From: Candidatus Thiodiazotropha sp. (ex Codakia rugifera)
GTDB taxonomy: Bacteria > Pseudomonadota > Gammaproteobacteria > Chromatiales > Chromatiaceae
Assembly: GCA_025656675.1 (NCBI GenBank)
Contig: JAHXHN010000001.1
Location: 208,501 to 272,500 of the forward strand
DNA: 64,000 nucleotides
Direction: 5' to 3'
The position numbers and the translations under genes were made by a program. This document shows, piece by piece, positions 9,629 through 19,700 of this stretch (position 1 is its first letter; every line of letters starts with the position of its first letter). The notes below the pieces were generated by a model. That model saw nothing but the letters and a program-made list of their open reading frames with translations, was not told the DNA's origin and ran no database searches.

Positions 9629-10759
9629 CTATACCAGATATTCCGAGACCTTTTTACGTAGTCCTTTTGATTTATTTTTCGTATTGATAAACAGCACCTC
9701 CATTGTTCCATCAGACTTCGAAGAAAAGACTGTGGCGCCAAGCCCCTTATATCGCACTTTTGTATCATTGCCTATCATTCTGACATTTGGAAGCCACTTC
9801 TTGAATTCGTAGTCCACTTGTACCCCTGAACGTTGAGGTCTATGTCCATGAATAACAATCTGAATATCCAACTCCATAAATAGCGCATTGATTGATTGCC
9901 CATGCTTTTTATAGTAGCGAGCAGCATCCATAACATCATAGAGCAGATAATTGGCTCGTTTGCCCTCCCTGATATAGGCATATTGTCGCATCGCCTCCGA
10001 GCTTTTGAACGCTTTTCGGTAGTGATCTGCATTAAAGAAATTCAATGCCTTTCCAGTTACTTCCCGATAGTGCTGCAATGTCTGTAGAAATTCCAATGTC
10101 GGATAACCATGTATAAACAGCACCGTTCCCTCTAGATAAAACAGATCGAGTGATTCGATGAATCCTTGCAACTGTCGAACCTTGGTCTCATCCAAGCCCA
10201 TTTTTTTCCCTATAGCAATCTTTTGCCATATTTCTTGCTCATGATTGCCTACAATTAATTTAACCTGACAATCCTTCACTGAGGCTTCCCGTTGAAGGCT
10301 CTGCCAATATTCAACAACGTCAGGATCGGGTCGCTTCTTGTCTACCAGATCACCGGTATGAAAAAGGGTAAGGTTATTCAATCCATCAACCAGCTTATCT
10401 TGCTCGTCGAGAATACCTGCAAACCGTAATGTGCTCTTGACAGAGACCGTATCATTATCCGTATCTGAAAAAACAATACATTTAAAGCACTTCTCTATCG
10501 GCTCCAAACAGGATTCTGGTGCTTCTATTTCTATCTCAGGCTGCTGCACCTCTTCCTGGACCAGTATTTTTGCTTCTAGCCCTGTTAGCTTCGCTTCCTG
10601 TACTGAGTCTGAAACCAGATCAGACGCTTGCCTTGATGAACCCAGTTTATTGCAAACACGCCTGATCGACTGGAATGGTCGAATAATGTAGTCCCGTGAA
10701 AGACTGCCCAGCAAGTTAAAAGATCTTTTTTTATCCACCTTATTCATTCCAAACAACAT
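9629..10759 (-). CDS. Calcineurin-like metallophosphoesterase with altered first metal motif
   Basis: A 376-residue protein. The first 90 residues are a low-similarity basic/acidic leader. The phosphoesterase domain follows: HTGDLVD (G136-D137), IVGNHEQE (171-174), LFIHGYP, and IVIHGHRPQ near the C-terminus. Motif I, normally D-x-H, reads FSDTDND (D99-T-D101), so the usual metal-binding histidine is replaced by aspartate; activity may be changed or lost. It is the last gene of the minus-strand operon starting at 13117, 87 bases after the GHKL ATPase gene. Related in type to serine/threonine protein phosphatases and ApaH-like enzymes, but the substrate is unknown. Confidence 0.75.
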   Translation of the reverse strand: MLFGMNKVDKKRSFNLLGSLSRDYIIRPFQSIRRVCNKLGSSRQASDLVSDSVQEAKLTGLEAKILVQEEVQQPEIEIEAPESCLEPIEKCFKCIVFSDTDNDTVSVKSTLRFAGILDEQDKLVDGLNNLTLFHTGDLVDKKRPDPDVVEYWQSLQREASVKDCQVKLIVGNHEQEIWQKIAIGKKMGLDETKVRQLQGFIESLDLFYLEGTVLFIHGYPTLEFLQTLQHYREVTGKALNFFNADHYRKAFKSSEAMRQYAYIREGKRANYLLYDVMDAARYYKKHGQSINALFMELDIQIVIHGHRPQRSGVQVDYEFKKWLPNVRMIGNDTKVRYKGLGATVFSSKSDGTMEVLFINTKNKSKGLRKKVSEYLV

Positions 10760-10846
10760 TTTCTCTTCTTATAAAAAAAAGAACATGGGTTGGTAACAGA
10801 GCTGATCGGCGTCACGGTACATGACAGATAAAAAGGCTTCATCCAG

Positions 10847-11611
10847 TTAAAAAAAGTTTTTTAACTTGAGTTCAAAAACTGCACCCGTTGAAAAAAAGTA
10901 CAATTCGACATCCAGATCCAATTCAATCTTGATCTTTTTCAAAGCCATACCTTGTCCACCGGTATAAGCAATCCGATGATCGATATTCTTCTCATTTTTA
11001 TCGAACTTCTTGAAAACCCATTCAGTGATTCTATTCACGATATTATCGTCCATCTCCTCGCCAAGAAATGATTTCTTTGGTTTATCTACATTTTCTCCAA
11101 AACCATTATCAACAACCACTAAAATGGAATTTTTGTGGACTTGATCTAGATAGAGAATGATTTTAAAGCCTGGAAATCGACTGACGTATTTCCGTTGGAT
11201 GAATGCCGCGTGTGAAAAGCTATCTATGGCATTCTGGTATGCATCCTTAACTACAGCACTTATTATCTGTGAATCCCCGGCAGTAGCAGCAATTTTTTCG
11301 ATCAGCTCATTATAGACTTCAGGTAATACTACAAACTCAGAAAGCGTATCACTCTGCTCACTCTTGCTAAAGGTGTGCCATTCTGAAAACCGCCTATCGT
11401 TGAAAATAACCGAGAATTGACCCAATATGGACAGATCCTTCAGACGGGCGTTTTTTCTTGCCAGATAGAGTTTAAGAACATGGTTAAGCTCCGCAAGCGT
11501 AAGATCCTTTTTAATCCGGTCCTCATCAAGCAAGGAATCTTCCGATTGGTATATCACCGGTCCCTCTTTGAGTGACCTGCTAACCTTCAATTTTTCCTCA
11601 ACCCTACTCAT
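10847..11611 (-). CDS. Stand-alone GHKL (HATPase_c) ATPase
   Basis: A 254-residue protein with no transmembrane helix, phosphoacceptor histidine domain or receiver domain. The C-terminal half has the Bergerat-fold ATP motifs: an N-box-like VKDAYQNAIDSF (N128), a G1 box DNGFGE (168-173), and a G2 box GGQGMAL (218-224). The first 110 residues are charged and helical and not recognised. GHKL proteins include histidine kinases, anti-sigma serine kinases, Hsp90 and MutL. Its lack of kinase accessory domains and its position between two phosphoesterase genes suggest a serine-kinase-like or switch ATPase role; this is inference. The start has an AGGAAAG site upstream. It is in the middle of the three-gene operon. 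Confidence 0.7.
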   Translation of the reverse strand: MSRVEEKLKVSRSLKEGPVIYQSEDSLLDEDRIKKDLTLAELNHVLKLYLARKNARLKDLSILGQFSVIFNDRRFSEWHTFSKSEQSDTLSEFVVLPEVYNELIEKIAATAGDSQIISAVVKDAYQNAIDSFSHAAFIQRKYVSRFPGFKIILYLDQVHKNSILVVVDNGFGENVDKPKKSFLGEEMDDNIVNRITEWVFKKFDKNEKNIDHRIAYTGGQGMALKKIKIELDLDVELYFFSTGAVFELKLKNFF

Positions 11612-11653
11612 GGCACTTTCCTGTCATCGATATACATCTCACAACCATGAGGA

Positions 11654-13117
11654 TTAATCATCAAGCTGATCATCAAGTTCATTCAATACCGGCAGTAGCG
11701 GTTCACTTCGATAACGTAAAGGAATCATATGACCATCAACACTGGTAAACAGGCCAATCCATGGGATATTTCCACTGAACACCACATCATGGTGCTCTAT
11801 TCCTCCTACGTTATGCCATAGGGTGTCATGCCTTGTTAACGGGGTATGTCCGACAAAAAGTTCTGCATCCGACTTTAAACTGAGAGAGTTACGAAATCGT
11901 TTCACGTCGCCTTTGGTATAACCTGCCAGACGATTCGGCCGGTAAAGTCGGTTACAGGTCACCTCCTCCATCAAGCTTGGATAGCTGTGTATATTAATCA
12001 GCATATCCATTGTCACCTTACTCTTAGGCGGGGCAGCATGGCAGGCCACGTAGTCCTTTGACAGGGCTACATAAGGTAGCAGCTCATAAAAGCGTTCCAT
12101 CGCCTGCTTGTAAGCTTCGCCACGAGCACGTTTCACCTCCTTTGACCAGAGCAGTCCTTGTGGCACACCCTCTTTACCGATCTCCTCTGAAAAACTGTCA
12201 TGGTTACCCCGAACATAGAATACTTGCTGAGGAAACCACAGCTTAAGTCTGAAGATGAGATCCATGATCAGCAAGGAGCTTTCCATTTCAGCCAATTTAC
12301 CATCCATCTCCGAATGGACGGCATCGCCCAGGAATACCATCACCGCCTTGCCATCCCCCATCATCTCCAGGAATTCATTATGGCTCAGTATGGTCAGTAG
12401 ATTGTCCACCTGAGCATGAAGATCACCCAAAATGATAGGGATCATCTTCTTTGGCAGACTCACCACTCCACCTGGCATATCTTCACTATTTCTTGGTCGT
12501 AGTGGCTCTTTTTCCAGAATCTGATTGATTGCATTAAGATCCGCCAGTGCCTCATCAGGTGATAACAGTTTGACTGGACCACCAAAGATCTTTCGAACCT
12601 CCCGCAGATTCTCCATCCGACGCTTACTGATACGTCGGTAATCCCCCTCACCCAGCAGCGGTATCAATTGAATACCCGTATCATTCTCCAAACCTTTGAA
12701 TAAGAGTGCATCGCCATCATGAATAACCGAAAGCTGTTGCTTTGATATGGCCTTGGGATATTTAAAAATATTCCTCTGCAATTCATCCTCACGCCCAAGA
12801 ATCAGGTGATCACCCTTGACCAGCCGCAGAAAACCGCTGATTTCAGAAAAGTAATGGTCAGGATTGAATAGGATGAAACTCTCTTCTTCCTGTAATCCCT
12901 CGCCAGCTATAGATTTTTCACTATAGAGGTGCAGTCGGAATTTACCTTTCCCAAATGACAACTCAATAGGGTGGCCCTCGTAGGGTACCTTGATACTATT
13001 GCCCTGGAGCAGATAACTCTCCTGTAACCTCTGCTCGGTATATTGGGATGTTTGCGAAAAAGCTGATTTTAATTGGGCGAAGAATCCTTTTTTAGCGTTA
13101 CCTGAGCCATGCGTCAT
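11654..13117 (-). CDS. FHA-like domain plus metallophosphoesterase protein
   Basis: A 487-residue protein. At about residues 100-155 it has features of a forkhead-associated fold: LILGRE (G108, R109), then SKQQLSVIHDGD (S125, H133), then LENDTG in place of the usual NGT turn. FHA domains bind phosphothreonine. The phosphoesterase domain starts near 225 with intact motifs GDLH (231-234), LGDAVHS, RGNHDS (303-308), ACHAAP (H360) and VGHTP. I chose the ATG at 13117 (GCGAGG site 7-8 bases upstream); the frame is open 44 codons further, but that part is unlike a protein N-terminus. First gene of the operon, divergent from the PilZ gene. The FHA assignment is by eye and weaker than the phosphoesterase call. 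Confidence 0.72.
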   Translation of the reverse strand: MTHGSGNAKKGFFAQLKSAFSQTSQYTEQRLQESYLLQGNSIKVPYEGHPIELSFGKGKFRLHLYSEKSIAGEGLQEEESFILFNPDHYFSEISGFLRLVKGDHLILGREDELQRNIFKYPKAISKQQLSVIHDGDALLFKGLENDTGIQLIPLLGEGDYRRISKRRMENLREVRKIFGGPVKLLSPDEALADLNAINQILEKEPLRPRNSEDMPGGVVSLPKKMIPIILGDLHAQVDNLLTILSHNEFLEMMGDGKAVMVFLGDAVHSEMDGKLAEMESSLLIMDLIFRLKLWFPQQVFYVRGNHDSFSEEIGKEGVPQGLLWSKEVKRARGEAYKQAMERFYELLPYVALSKDYVACHAAPPKSKVTMDMLINIHSYPSLMEEVTCNRLYRPNRLAGYTKGDVKRFRNSLSLKSDAELFVGHTPLTRHDTLWHNVGGIEHHDVVFSGNIPWIGLFTSVDGHMIPLRYRSEPLLPVLNELDDQLDD

Positions 13118-13523
13118 TGTGAGCCTCGCTTCAACCACTGCGAAACGCACAGCATACAACCTTTTATGGCCATTTGTCGCCAATGGTGCCCAGCACAAAT
13201 GTGATCTGACACTTGTTGCGGGCAAGTATGATTGTATCCACTTTTTCAAACTGAAATGTTCACTACATCTACTTGTGCCATACAGTTATTTCTGTCACAT
13301 CCTGGTAAAGGAACACTCACCTGAACAATACCCATAAATGAATTGTGGTAAATCATGCAAGGCCCTGACGTTGTACGTCACATTTTTCTGGCACCCAACC
13401 ATGTTTAGCGCAGTCAACAGGATTAAAGATTGCACTTAATATGGCGATATACCTAAAACAAATAATAAAACTGTCTTTGCCAACATCTCCTGATGCTAAA
13501 GAAAAAAAACCCAATCAGACACG
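13118..13523. other. Divergent intergenic region between the phosphoesterase operon and the PilZ gene
   Basis: About 400 bases without a supported gene between two divergent starts. It must hold the promoters of both the metallophosphoesterase operon and the PilZ gene. I found no convincing -35/-10 pair, operator repeat or RNA structure in it. The frame of the phosphoesterase gene stays open through 13249. Confidence 0.5.
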
Positions 13524-15917
13524 ATGAACAACAACAAGCTGAAACCAAGTACTTCAGATATTTTTCTACAGAGAATTGAACGACAACGCCTCGAAAGCGA
13601 ATGTTTACGCACTCTGGATCTTCGCCCAAATGTTACAGGGCCCTGCAAACGCTACTCCTATCGAGGTCGATCTCTGTGGCTGGATCCCGATGCCCATACA
13701 CTCTTCCTTGATGGACTGAAGAACAATGCCGGCGTGTTTACTGTGGAGACCTATGAATCCATACTGATGAGGCTAAATCCCGAGCGTTCTGATAGGGAAA
13801 TTGATTGCAGAATGGATCAAGCCATCGCAGAAATCGAAACAGAATCGCTGAACACAACAGTAACACCGCCACTCATCGATTCCCCCCGGATCACCCACAA
13901 TATGGCGATCGACCTTTCCTATTTCGAAAAGCGTGTATTCGATAGATTCAAGATATCGTTAAACATGCAACTTCTCTGGAATGGAAAGACATTTCCTGCT
14001 GAGACCCGGGATATTTCCAAGTCCGGTCTGCAACTGAGACTAAAGAGTCCCATCGAAGTGCGTGAGTATGATCAGGTACGTGTCGATGTACTGCCCTCGA
14101 TCGACCGTCAGCTTGAACAACCTGAACTGGATTACCGCGTGGTGCGGATCCGCCGCCTTTTGAACGACACACTCCTGGCCTTGCAGTGTATCGAAAATGA
14201 ACCGAAGGACGGTTTGACGGTGATTTCAGAGCATATTGCCTCTTCATCCGAGTCGGCGTTGTCCGAGCAGGCCGACCCGGAAGATGCCCTACTCACGGCA
14301 CAAGCCCTGCTGGCTGAGCGCTTCTACATGCGCTCCACGACGACACTGCCTTTCTTTCTGTTTGAAGACCAGGCCACTGACTCACCGCTACGCATCATCT
14401 TTAGCAACCAGGCCAACCAGTATGCCTTGAAAGCCTTTGAAACCTCACAGGGACAGTATGACTTCAGTTCGCTGGTCACACTGAAACGTATCAAGCTGCT
14501 CATGCGCCTGGCAGTTCGTGACAGTAAGGCCGACACCCTCATCGCGGTCTATCGCTCTCCCGATCACGATACACCTCAGGTCAGAGCCGATCTCGAATGC
14601 AAGAATCATAAGCATTGGTGTCGCCTTTTACTGAAATATGCAGATAACCCTGGGTTCAGGGTATTCAAGGTCGTTGCCCGATTAGCTCGCCGACCCGTCG
14701 AAGTGCGGATTGAGGATGCAGTTGGACCGCTGGCTGAACATGACAATGATTTTGTTCGTAAACTGCTACTGGATGCCAAAACCTTATCGATTGTAGGTGC
14801 CCTGATCGATGTGACGGAACAGGTCTGCGGTTGGCGTGAAGGCTCATGTAGCCCTGAGCAGTCATCATATGATGATCCGATCATCTGCTGTGACGACCAA
14901 CAGTGCCTATCCCCCCCACAGCTTGTACCCATCCGTTATATTCAGGAAAACCGCAGTGAGGCTCGCTTTCTGGGACGGATGCGGGTAGAGATTCATGTTG
15001 CTAACCGGATCTATCAGGGAGAAACCCGTGACGTTTCAGCCCATGGGCTATCAGTCATAATTGCCGACCCGAATATCAACATCGATAACCATCGACAGGT
15101 AACAATAACATTCCCGAAGCTGGAAGCACGCAGTTCAGGCCTCACCCGCATTCAGGGCATTTTTCGCCATGTTCCGGCAGAGATCGTCAGTGGGCCAGTT
15201 GATAGCGAACCTCATCTCCGCTTCAAGATCAGTGATCTACCAAAAGGTCGTCAGTTTGCCAACACCTTTTCAAGCTATTTGGAAAAACGTCAATCAGGTC
15301 TCAGGGTGGAAACCTCACATACGTTACGTGCCGCTACCTCACGGCTCTACTCATCTATCTTTGTCGAAAGCTCCTCGACACTACCGGTATTTGTCTATCG
15401 CAGATCCCCTGAAGACTGGACATTCAAACTGGGAATAACCGCCTCCCCAACTCCGCTCACCGACTTCTTCGAGGTTGCAGACGGCGTGTTCGATTTCGAT
15501 GTATTCACCAGTAATGGCAGGCTGGATCATCTTATGCGCAAAGTGAATGAATTTGGTTCAGGGGAATTCACCCTCTACCTCTATAAAAAACGGCGCACCG
15601 ATTCCCCCTCATTCACTCTCAATTCGGTGGCAGATTTCGAAATCACCGACGAGGCTGCCCGTCGTGCCTATATACGTCATGCACGGGGGCACGATTTCCG
15701 CTGTGTGAAAATAGTTGTAAGCCTGCCCAACGTACCGCCTAAAGCTGAAATCGAACAGGCCATTGATCGTCTCATTCGTTTATCCCCTGGCAGGAGTGAA
15801 CGTCTAAAGGCTGATTTCGAAAACCTGACAGCCATTGGTGATGTGGTGGATATAACCGGGCTGGTCGAGGAGATCTGGACTGAAGAGCCGGTAGCTAATG
15901 TTGTGAAAAGAAACTAA
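13524..15917 (+). CDS. Internally duplicated PilZ-domain protein (two PilZ plus two unknown domains)
   Basis: A 797-residue soluble protein. Two PilZ c-di-GMP-binding domains are visible. The first (about 134-235) has the RxxxR motif in KRVFDRFKIS and the DxSxxG motif in TRDISKSGLQL. The second (about 478-590) has RSEAR and TRDVSAHGLSV. Each is followed by a similar region of about 170 residues (about 269-435 and 616-785): both start with STLPxF and end with an IG-x-L/V-[ID]D-[VI]T-type motif (IVGALIDVTEQV and AIGDVVDITGLV). So the protein is a tandem duplication of [PilZ + unknown domain], after a 125-residue N-terminal region. It probably reads c-di-GMP and controls a surface process; partners are unknown. 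Confidence 0.8.
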   Translation: MNNNKLKPSTSDIFLQRIERQRLESECLRTLDLRPNVTGPCKRYSYRGRSLWLDPDAHTLFLDGLKNNAGVFTVETYESILMRLNPERSDREIDCRMDQAIAEIETESLNTTVTPPLIDSPRITHNMAIDLSYFEKRVFDRFKISLNMQLLWNGKTFPAETRDISKSGLQLRLKSPIEVREYDQVRVDVLPSIDRQLEQPELDYRVVRIRRLLNDTLLALQCIENEPKDGLTVISEHIASSSESALSEQADPEDALLTAQALLAERFYMRSTTTLPFFLFEDQATDSPLRIIFSNQANQYALKAFETSQGQYDFSSLVTLKRIKLLMRLAVRDSKADTLIAVYRSPDHDTPQVRADLECKNHKHWCRLLLKYADNPGFRVFKVVARLARRPVEVRIEDAVGPLAEHDNDFVRKLLLDAKTLSIVGALIDVTEQVCGWREGSCSPEQSSYDDPIICCDDQQCLSPPQLVPIRYIQENRSEARFLGRMRVEIHVANRIYQGETRDVSAHGLSVIIADPNINIDNHRQVTITFPKLEARSSGLTRIQGIFRHVPAEIVSGPVDSEPHLRFKISDLPKGRQFANTFSSYLEKRQSGLRVETSHTLRAATSRLYSSIFVESSSTLPVFVYRRSPEDWTFKLGITASPTPLTDFFEVADGVFDFDVFTSNGRLDHLMRKVNEFGSGEFTLYLYKKRRTDSPSFTLNSVADFEITDEAARRAYIRHARGHDFRCVKIVVSLPNVPPKAEIEQAIDRLIRLSPGRSERLKADFENLTAIGDVVDITGLVEEIWTEEPVANVVKRN

Positions 15918-15959
15918 TCACAAGGGGACAGGGAAGCATGATATCCCGGGGTAAGCTCC

Positions 15960-16430
15960 TTATTCCTCCTTTGGCTCTAACTGATAGGGAAGAATTTTAT
16001 TAACAAAAAAGGCATCGGCCAGCTCGATATCGACCGGCTTCTCTTCGATATCCACGAACGGTAGCTCGTAGTCGTTGTATCCACGCAATCCGGTGGTGAG
16101 TGAATAGACCTTGTTGAATCCAAGCAGTTGCAGGTTGAACGCGGTCAGGATGCTACGATACCCAGAGCGGCAAACGACGATCACTGTCCGGTCGCGGGCC
16201 AAGACCAGCTCCGGCTCGGTCTCCTCAAAACCCCACTCGCAGGCAGATTCCACGATGCCGCGAGGCACATTGACACTGTCTAACACATGCATGGTGTCGA
16301 ATTCATCCCGCTCCCGAACATCCAGCACTAACACATTCGGGTCAGCTTTCATCATATCCTCCATGTCCCATGGCATGATCTCGTTTACCGATTTCAGACG
16401 CTCGGCGAGCAGGTCTACTAATTTTTGCAT
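15960..16430 (-). CDS. Rhodanese-like domain protein
   Basis: A 156-residue protein with a single rhodanese domain. The strand LVLDVRERDEFDTMHV and the active-site loop VVCRSGYRS, with a catalytic cysteine, are clear. Single-domain rhodaneses carry sulfane sulfur as a persulfide, which fits a sulfur-oxidising host. A 35-residue C-terminal tail (VDIEEKPVDIELADAFFV...) extends past the domain. I chose the ATG at 16430 (AAAGG upstream); the frame is open 16 codons further. It converges on the PilZ gene and is not linked to the RND genes, whose stop is about 270 bases away. Confidence 0.82.
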   Translation of the reverse strand: MQKLVDLLAERLKSVNEIMPWDMEDMMKADPNVLVLDVRERDEFDTMHVLDSVNVPRGIVESACEWGFEETEPELVLARDRTVIVVCRSGYRSILTAFNLQLLGFNKVYSLTTGLRGYNDYELPFVDIEEKPVDIELADAFFVNKILPYQLEPKEE

Positions 16431-16702
16431 AATGCAGCCTTTGAGGTGGATGGATAATTCAGGTGGGGATGTTAACAACCCCTAATGTGCTTTTGTAGCG
16501 TTAAACCTTCACCACACAAACGATACGATCGAAGCACTACCGGTACGACCTGAAATCGCAGCTCATAGAAACCTAACCACTAATTTAAGGTGGGTATATC
16601 CACTTTTCCAATTATTAACTGATTAAAGCTTATATAAGAGGGGTAATCACTTGAACCACCGCACCAGTAAAAATATTGAGCAGCGCTTCAGGTTTTATCG
16701 GA

Positions 16703-19700
16703 TCATTTCTGTGAATCGTCTTGAATGACCGGGGCTGGTTTTGGAGAACGACGAAAGAACAGCGCCCCCATGATTAATGCGGGCAGGAACGTCAAGGTAA
16801 CGATCGCGGTGCCAACCAGCCCACACAGCACGATTACACCAACACCACGGTAGAGTTCAGTACCCTCGCCTGGTATCAGGACCAATGGCGCCAGTCCGCA
16901 CACAGTCGTCAATGTCGTCATGGCAATGGGCCTTAGGCGTATGGCGACCGCATCGCGCACGGCCTGCTGTGCCGCCATATTGTGTTCCCGGACATTAACC
17001 ATGGCCTGATGCACAATCAGAATGGGGTTGTTGACCACGGTACCCATAAGAATGAGAAAACCAAGCATGGTGATCATATCGAATGGCTGATTCATTGCCG
17101 GGTAGCCGATGGCCGGCAGCCAGGCGCCAATCTGGTTCATCAACCAGAGCCCAACCAGTCCAGAAGCGATTCCCAGGGGAATAGTGGTCATGATCAACAA
17201 GGGATAACCCCAGTGGGAAAAGATAGCCACCAGGACCAGATAGATAATGACAAGGGCCACCAGATAGTTGGCTGCAAGCGATTCGCGGGTGGCCTGCAAT
17301 TGGTCGCTGGCACCGGAGATGATGATTTTCACATTGCTGGGTAGGGCGCCGCTATCCTGTAGGTATGTCACCACATCGCGTTTGACGATCTCCAACCCTG
17401 TCTCCAGGGCGATATTGTCCGGCGGGATGATGCTCAGGGTTACGGTACGTTTGCCGTCGACGCGGCGGATATTGCTGGTGTCGACTGACTCCACGATCCT
17501 GGCCAGCGATGCCAGCGGCACCACGGCATTGGTGGGCGTATAGACCGGCAGACTGTCCAAGCTTTCCAACGAGGCATTGTTGCCCGCACTGCTGTATAGA
17601 TAGATATCGATCTTGTCATCTTCAAGGAAGAATTCATCGACAAAAGCGCCGTCGGTCAAGGCGGCAATAGTGAAGCCCATGTCGGCATTGGATATACCGG
17701 ACTGTGTCAGTCGCTCCCAGTTGGGCCTGATTTCGATCAAGGGTTGAGAGAGGGTCAACGAAGCGGGCTGCGACCTGACCCTCGGTTTTTCAAAAACCTC
17801 CTTGGCGCGGGATTCGGCTCGAGAGGCAACCGCATAGATGGTCTGCAGGGAAGGACCTGAAATGTCGAGATTGATGCTGCGGGTGCCGCCGCTATTGCTG
17901 GTTATGATGGAACCGCGTGATACAAACGAACGCATGCCGACGTAGCTATCATATTTCCTGTCCACGGCATCCATCAGCGGCTTTATGTGTTTGGGATCCT
18001 TAGGCTGAGCGATGATGCGTAGGCGTGTGGCCTGAATACTCAGGTTGAAATAGGCCATGGCGGGCACCTCGGTCTCGCCACGGTCGAACAGGCTCGGATC
18101 GTGATCCAGGAAGGGCATGAAATGCGCCTGCACTTCATGGCCGATACGCGTCATGGTTTCGAGATTGTAACCGGTGGGCGGACTCATGCTGGCAAACAGC
18201 TTAGGCTCCTCGCCTTCCGGCAGGTATTCAGCCGGAGGGGTGAGGTAGACGATGATCGCGCCACAGATTCCGATCACCACTGCAAGAACGCTCAACTGAT
18301 GCATGCGCGTCCCGACTATCCATTCGACACGCTTAATCAGGAAGTCCTTCCAACCCAGTCTGGTTGCGGACTGACGCTCCAGGCTGCCGCTGAAGACGTG
18401 CGCCGCCGCCGCGGGTATCACCACAATCGCTACCAGCATGGAGGCGATGATGGAAGCGGAAATGGCGATGGCGACGTCAGAATACAGCTGCCCGGCCTCT
18501 TCGGCGATAAATACGATGGGCACGAACACAAGCACCGTGGTCAGGGTCGAGGCAAGTACTGCAGGCCAAACCTTGCGTGCTCCGTCAACGGCGGCCTGCC
18601 ATCGATCCAGCCCCTTGCGCCAGGAGAGTTCGATGCTTTCCAGCACCACAATACTGTTGTCCAGCGTCATGCCGATGGCAAAAGCCACGCCAGCCAATGA
18701 GATAACATTGATGGTACGCCCCGCTAAGATCAATCCCATGAAGGCGGCGATGGTGCAGACTGGAATACCCATCACACCGATCAGTGTTGCCTTGCCGGTG
18801 CGCAGGAACAGGAACATTACAATACTGGCCAATACTGCTCCGATAAGCAGATTGGTCCAGACATTATAGATCGATGCCTCAACATAACCCACGTCATCTG
18901 CCACCAGAAACATCTGCATGCCAGCAGGTTTGAGTACCTCTTCGTTGATGGCCTCGACCTCAGGCATCATGGCCCGTTTGATGTCGATGACATTGGAGCC
19001 CGCTTGACGTCGTACCGACATGCCGATGACCGGACTGCCATCCGTATAAGAGTAACGGGTGATCTCGAAATGGCCGAGCCGTATCTCAGCAATCTCACCA
19101 AGACGAGTCAGGGCATCGCCCTGATTGTCTACAATCACCTCTTTCAGTTCTTCGACATTGCGAACACGCCCGATGGTGCGCAGCAGATAACGCCGTTTGC
19201 CAGATTCGATCTCACCGCCGGAGACGTCACGATTTCGCTGTTGGATGGCTTGGCGCACTTGGGCCACGGTGAGATTGCGTTCGGCGAGTCGAGCAGGGTC
19301 GACCAGTATCTGTATCTGTCGTTCGGCACCGCCGTAGACAGAGATCTCCGACACCCCTGGCACCGTTTCCATACGCACGGCCACATGGTCCCGTATGAAG
19401 TCCTGCATGGGGATCATATCCAGGTTGCGCGGATTGCCCGGCAAGGGCATAACCCGGAAATACATAAATGAGTTGGCAGAAAAGGAGGTGGCGTAGATAC
19501 GCGGTTCATCCACGTTGTTGGGATAAGAGGGCACGCGGCTCAGGGCATTGATGACTTCGATCAGGGTATCGTTAAGGTTGATACCGAACGGGAACTCCAG
19601 TTCAACCTGAGCGCGACCAAAGGAGGCCGAGGAGACGAAGCGCTGCAGACCGCGCACACTGCGCAGGTGTTCTTCCTGTTCGATAAGGATCTCTTTTTCG

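Noticed and set aside
18101..18700. 199-codon plus-strand frame opposite the RND permease gene
   Set aside because: It is antisense to clearly conserved RND coding sequence, is rich in His/Asp/Gly as shadow frames are, and has no ribosome-binding site.
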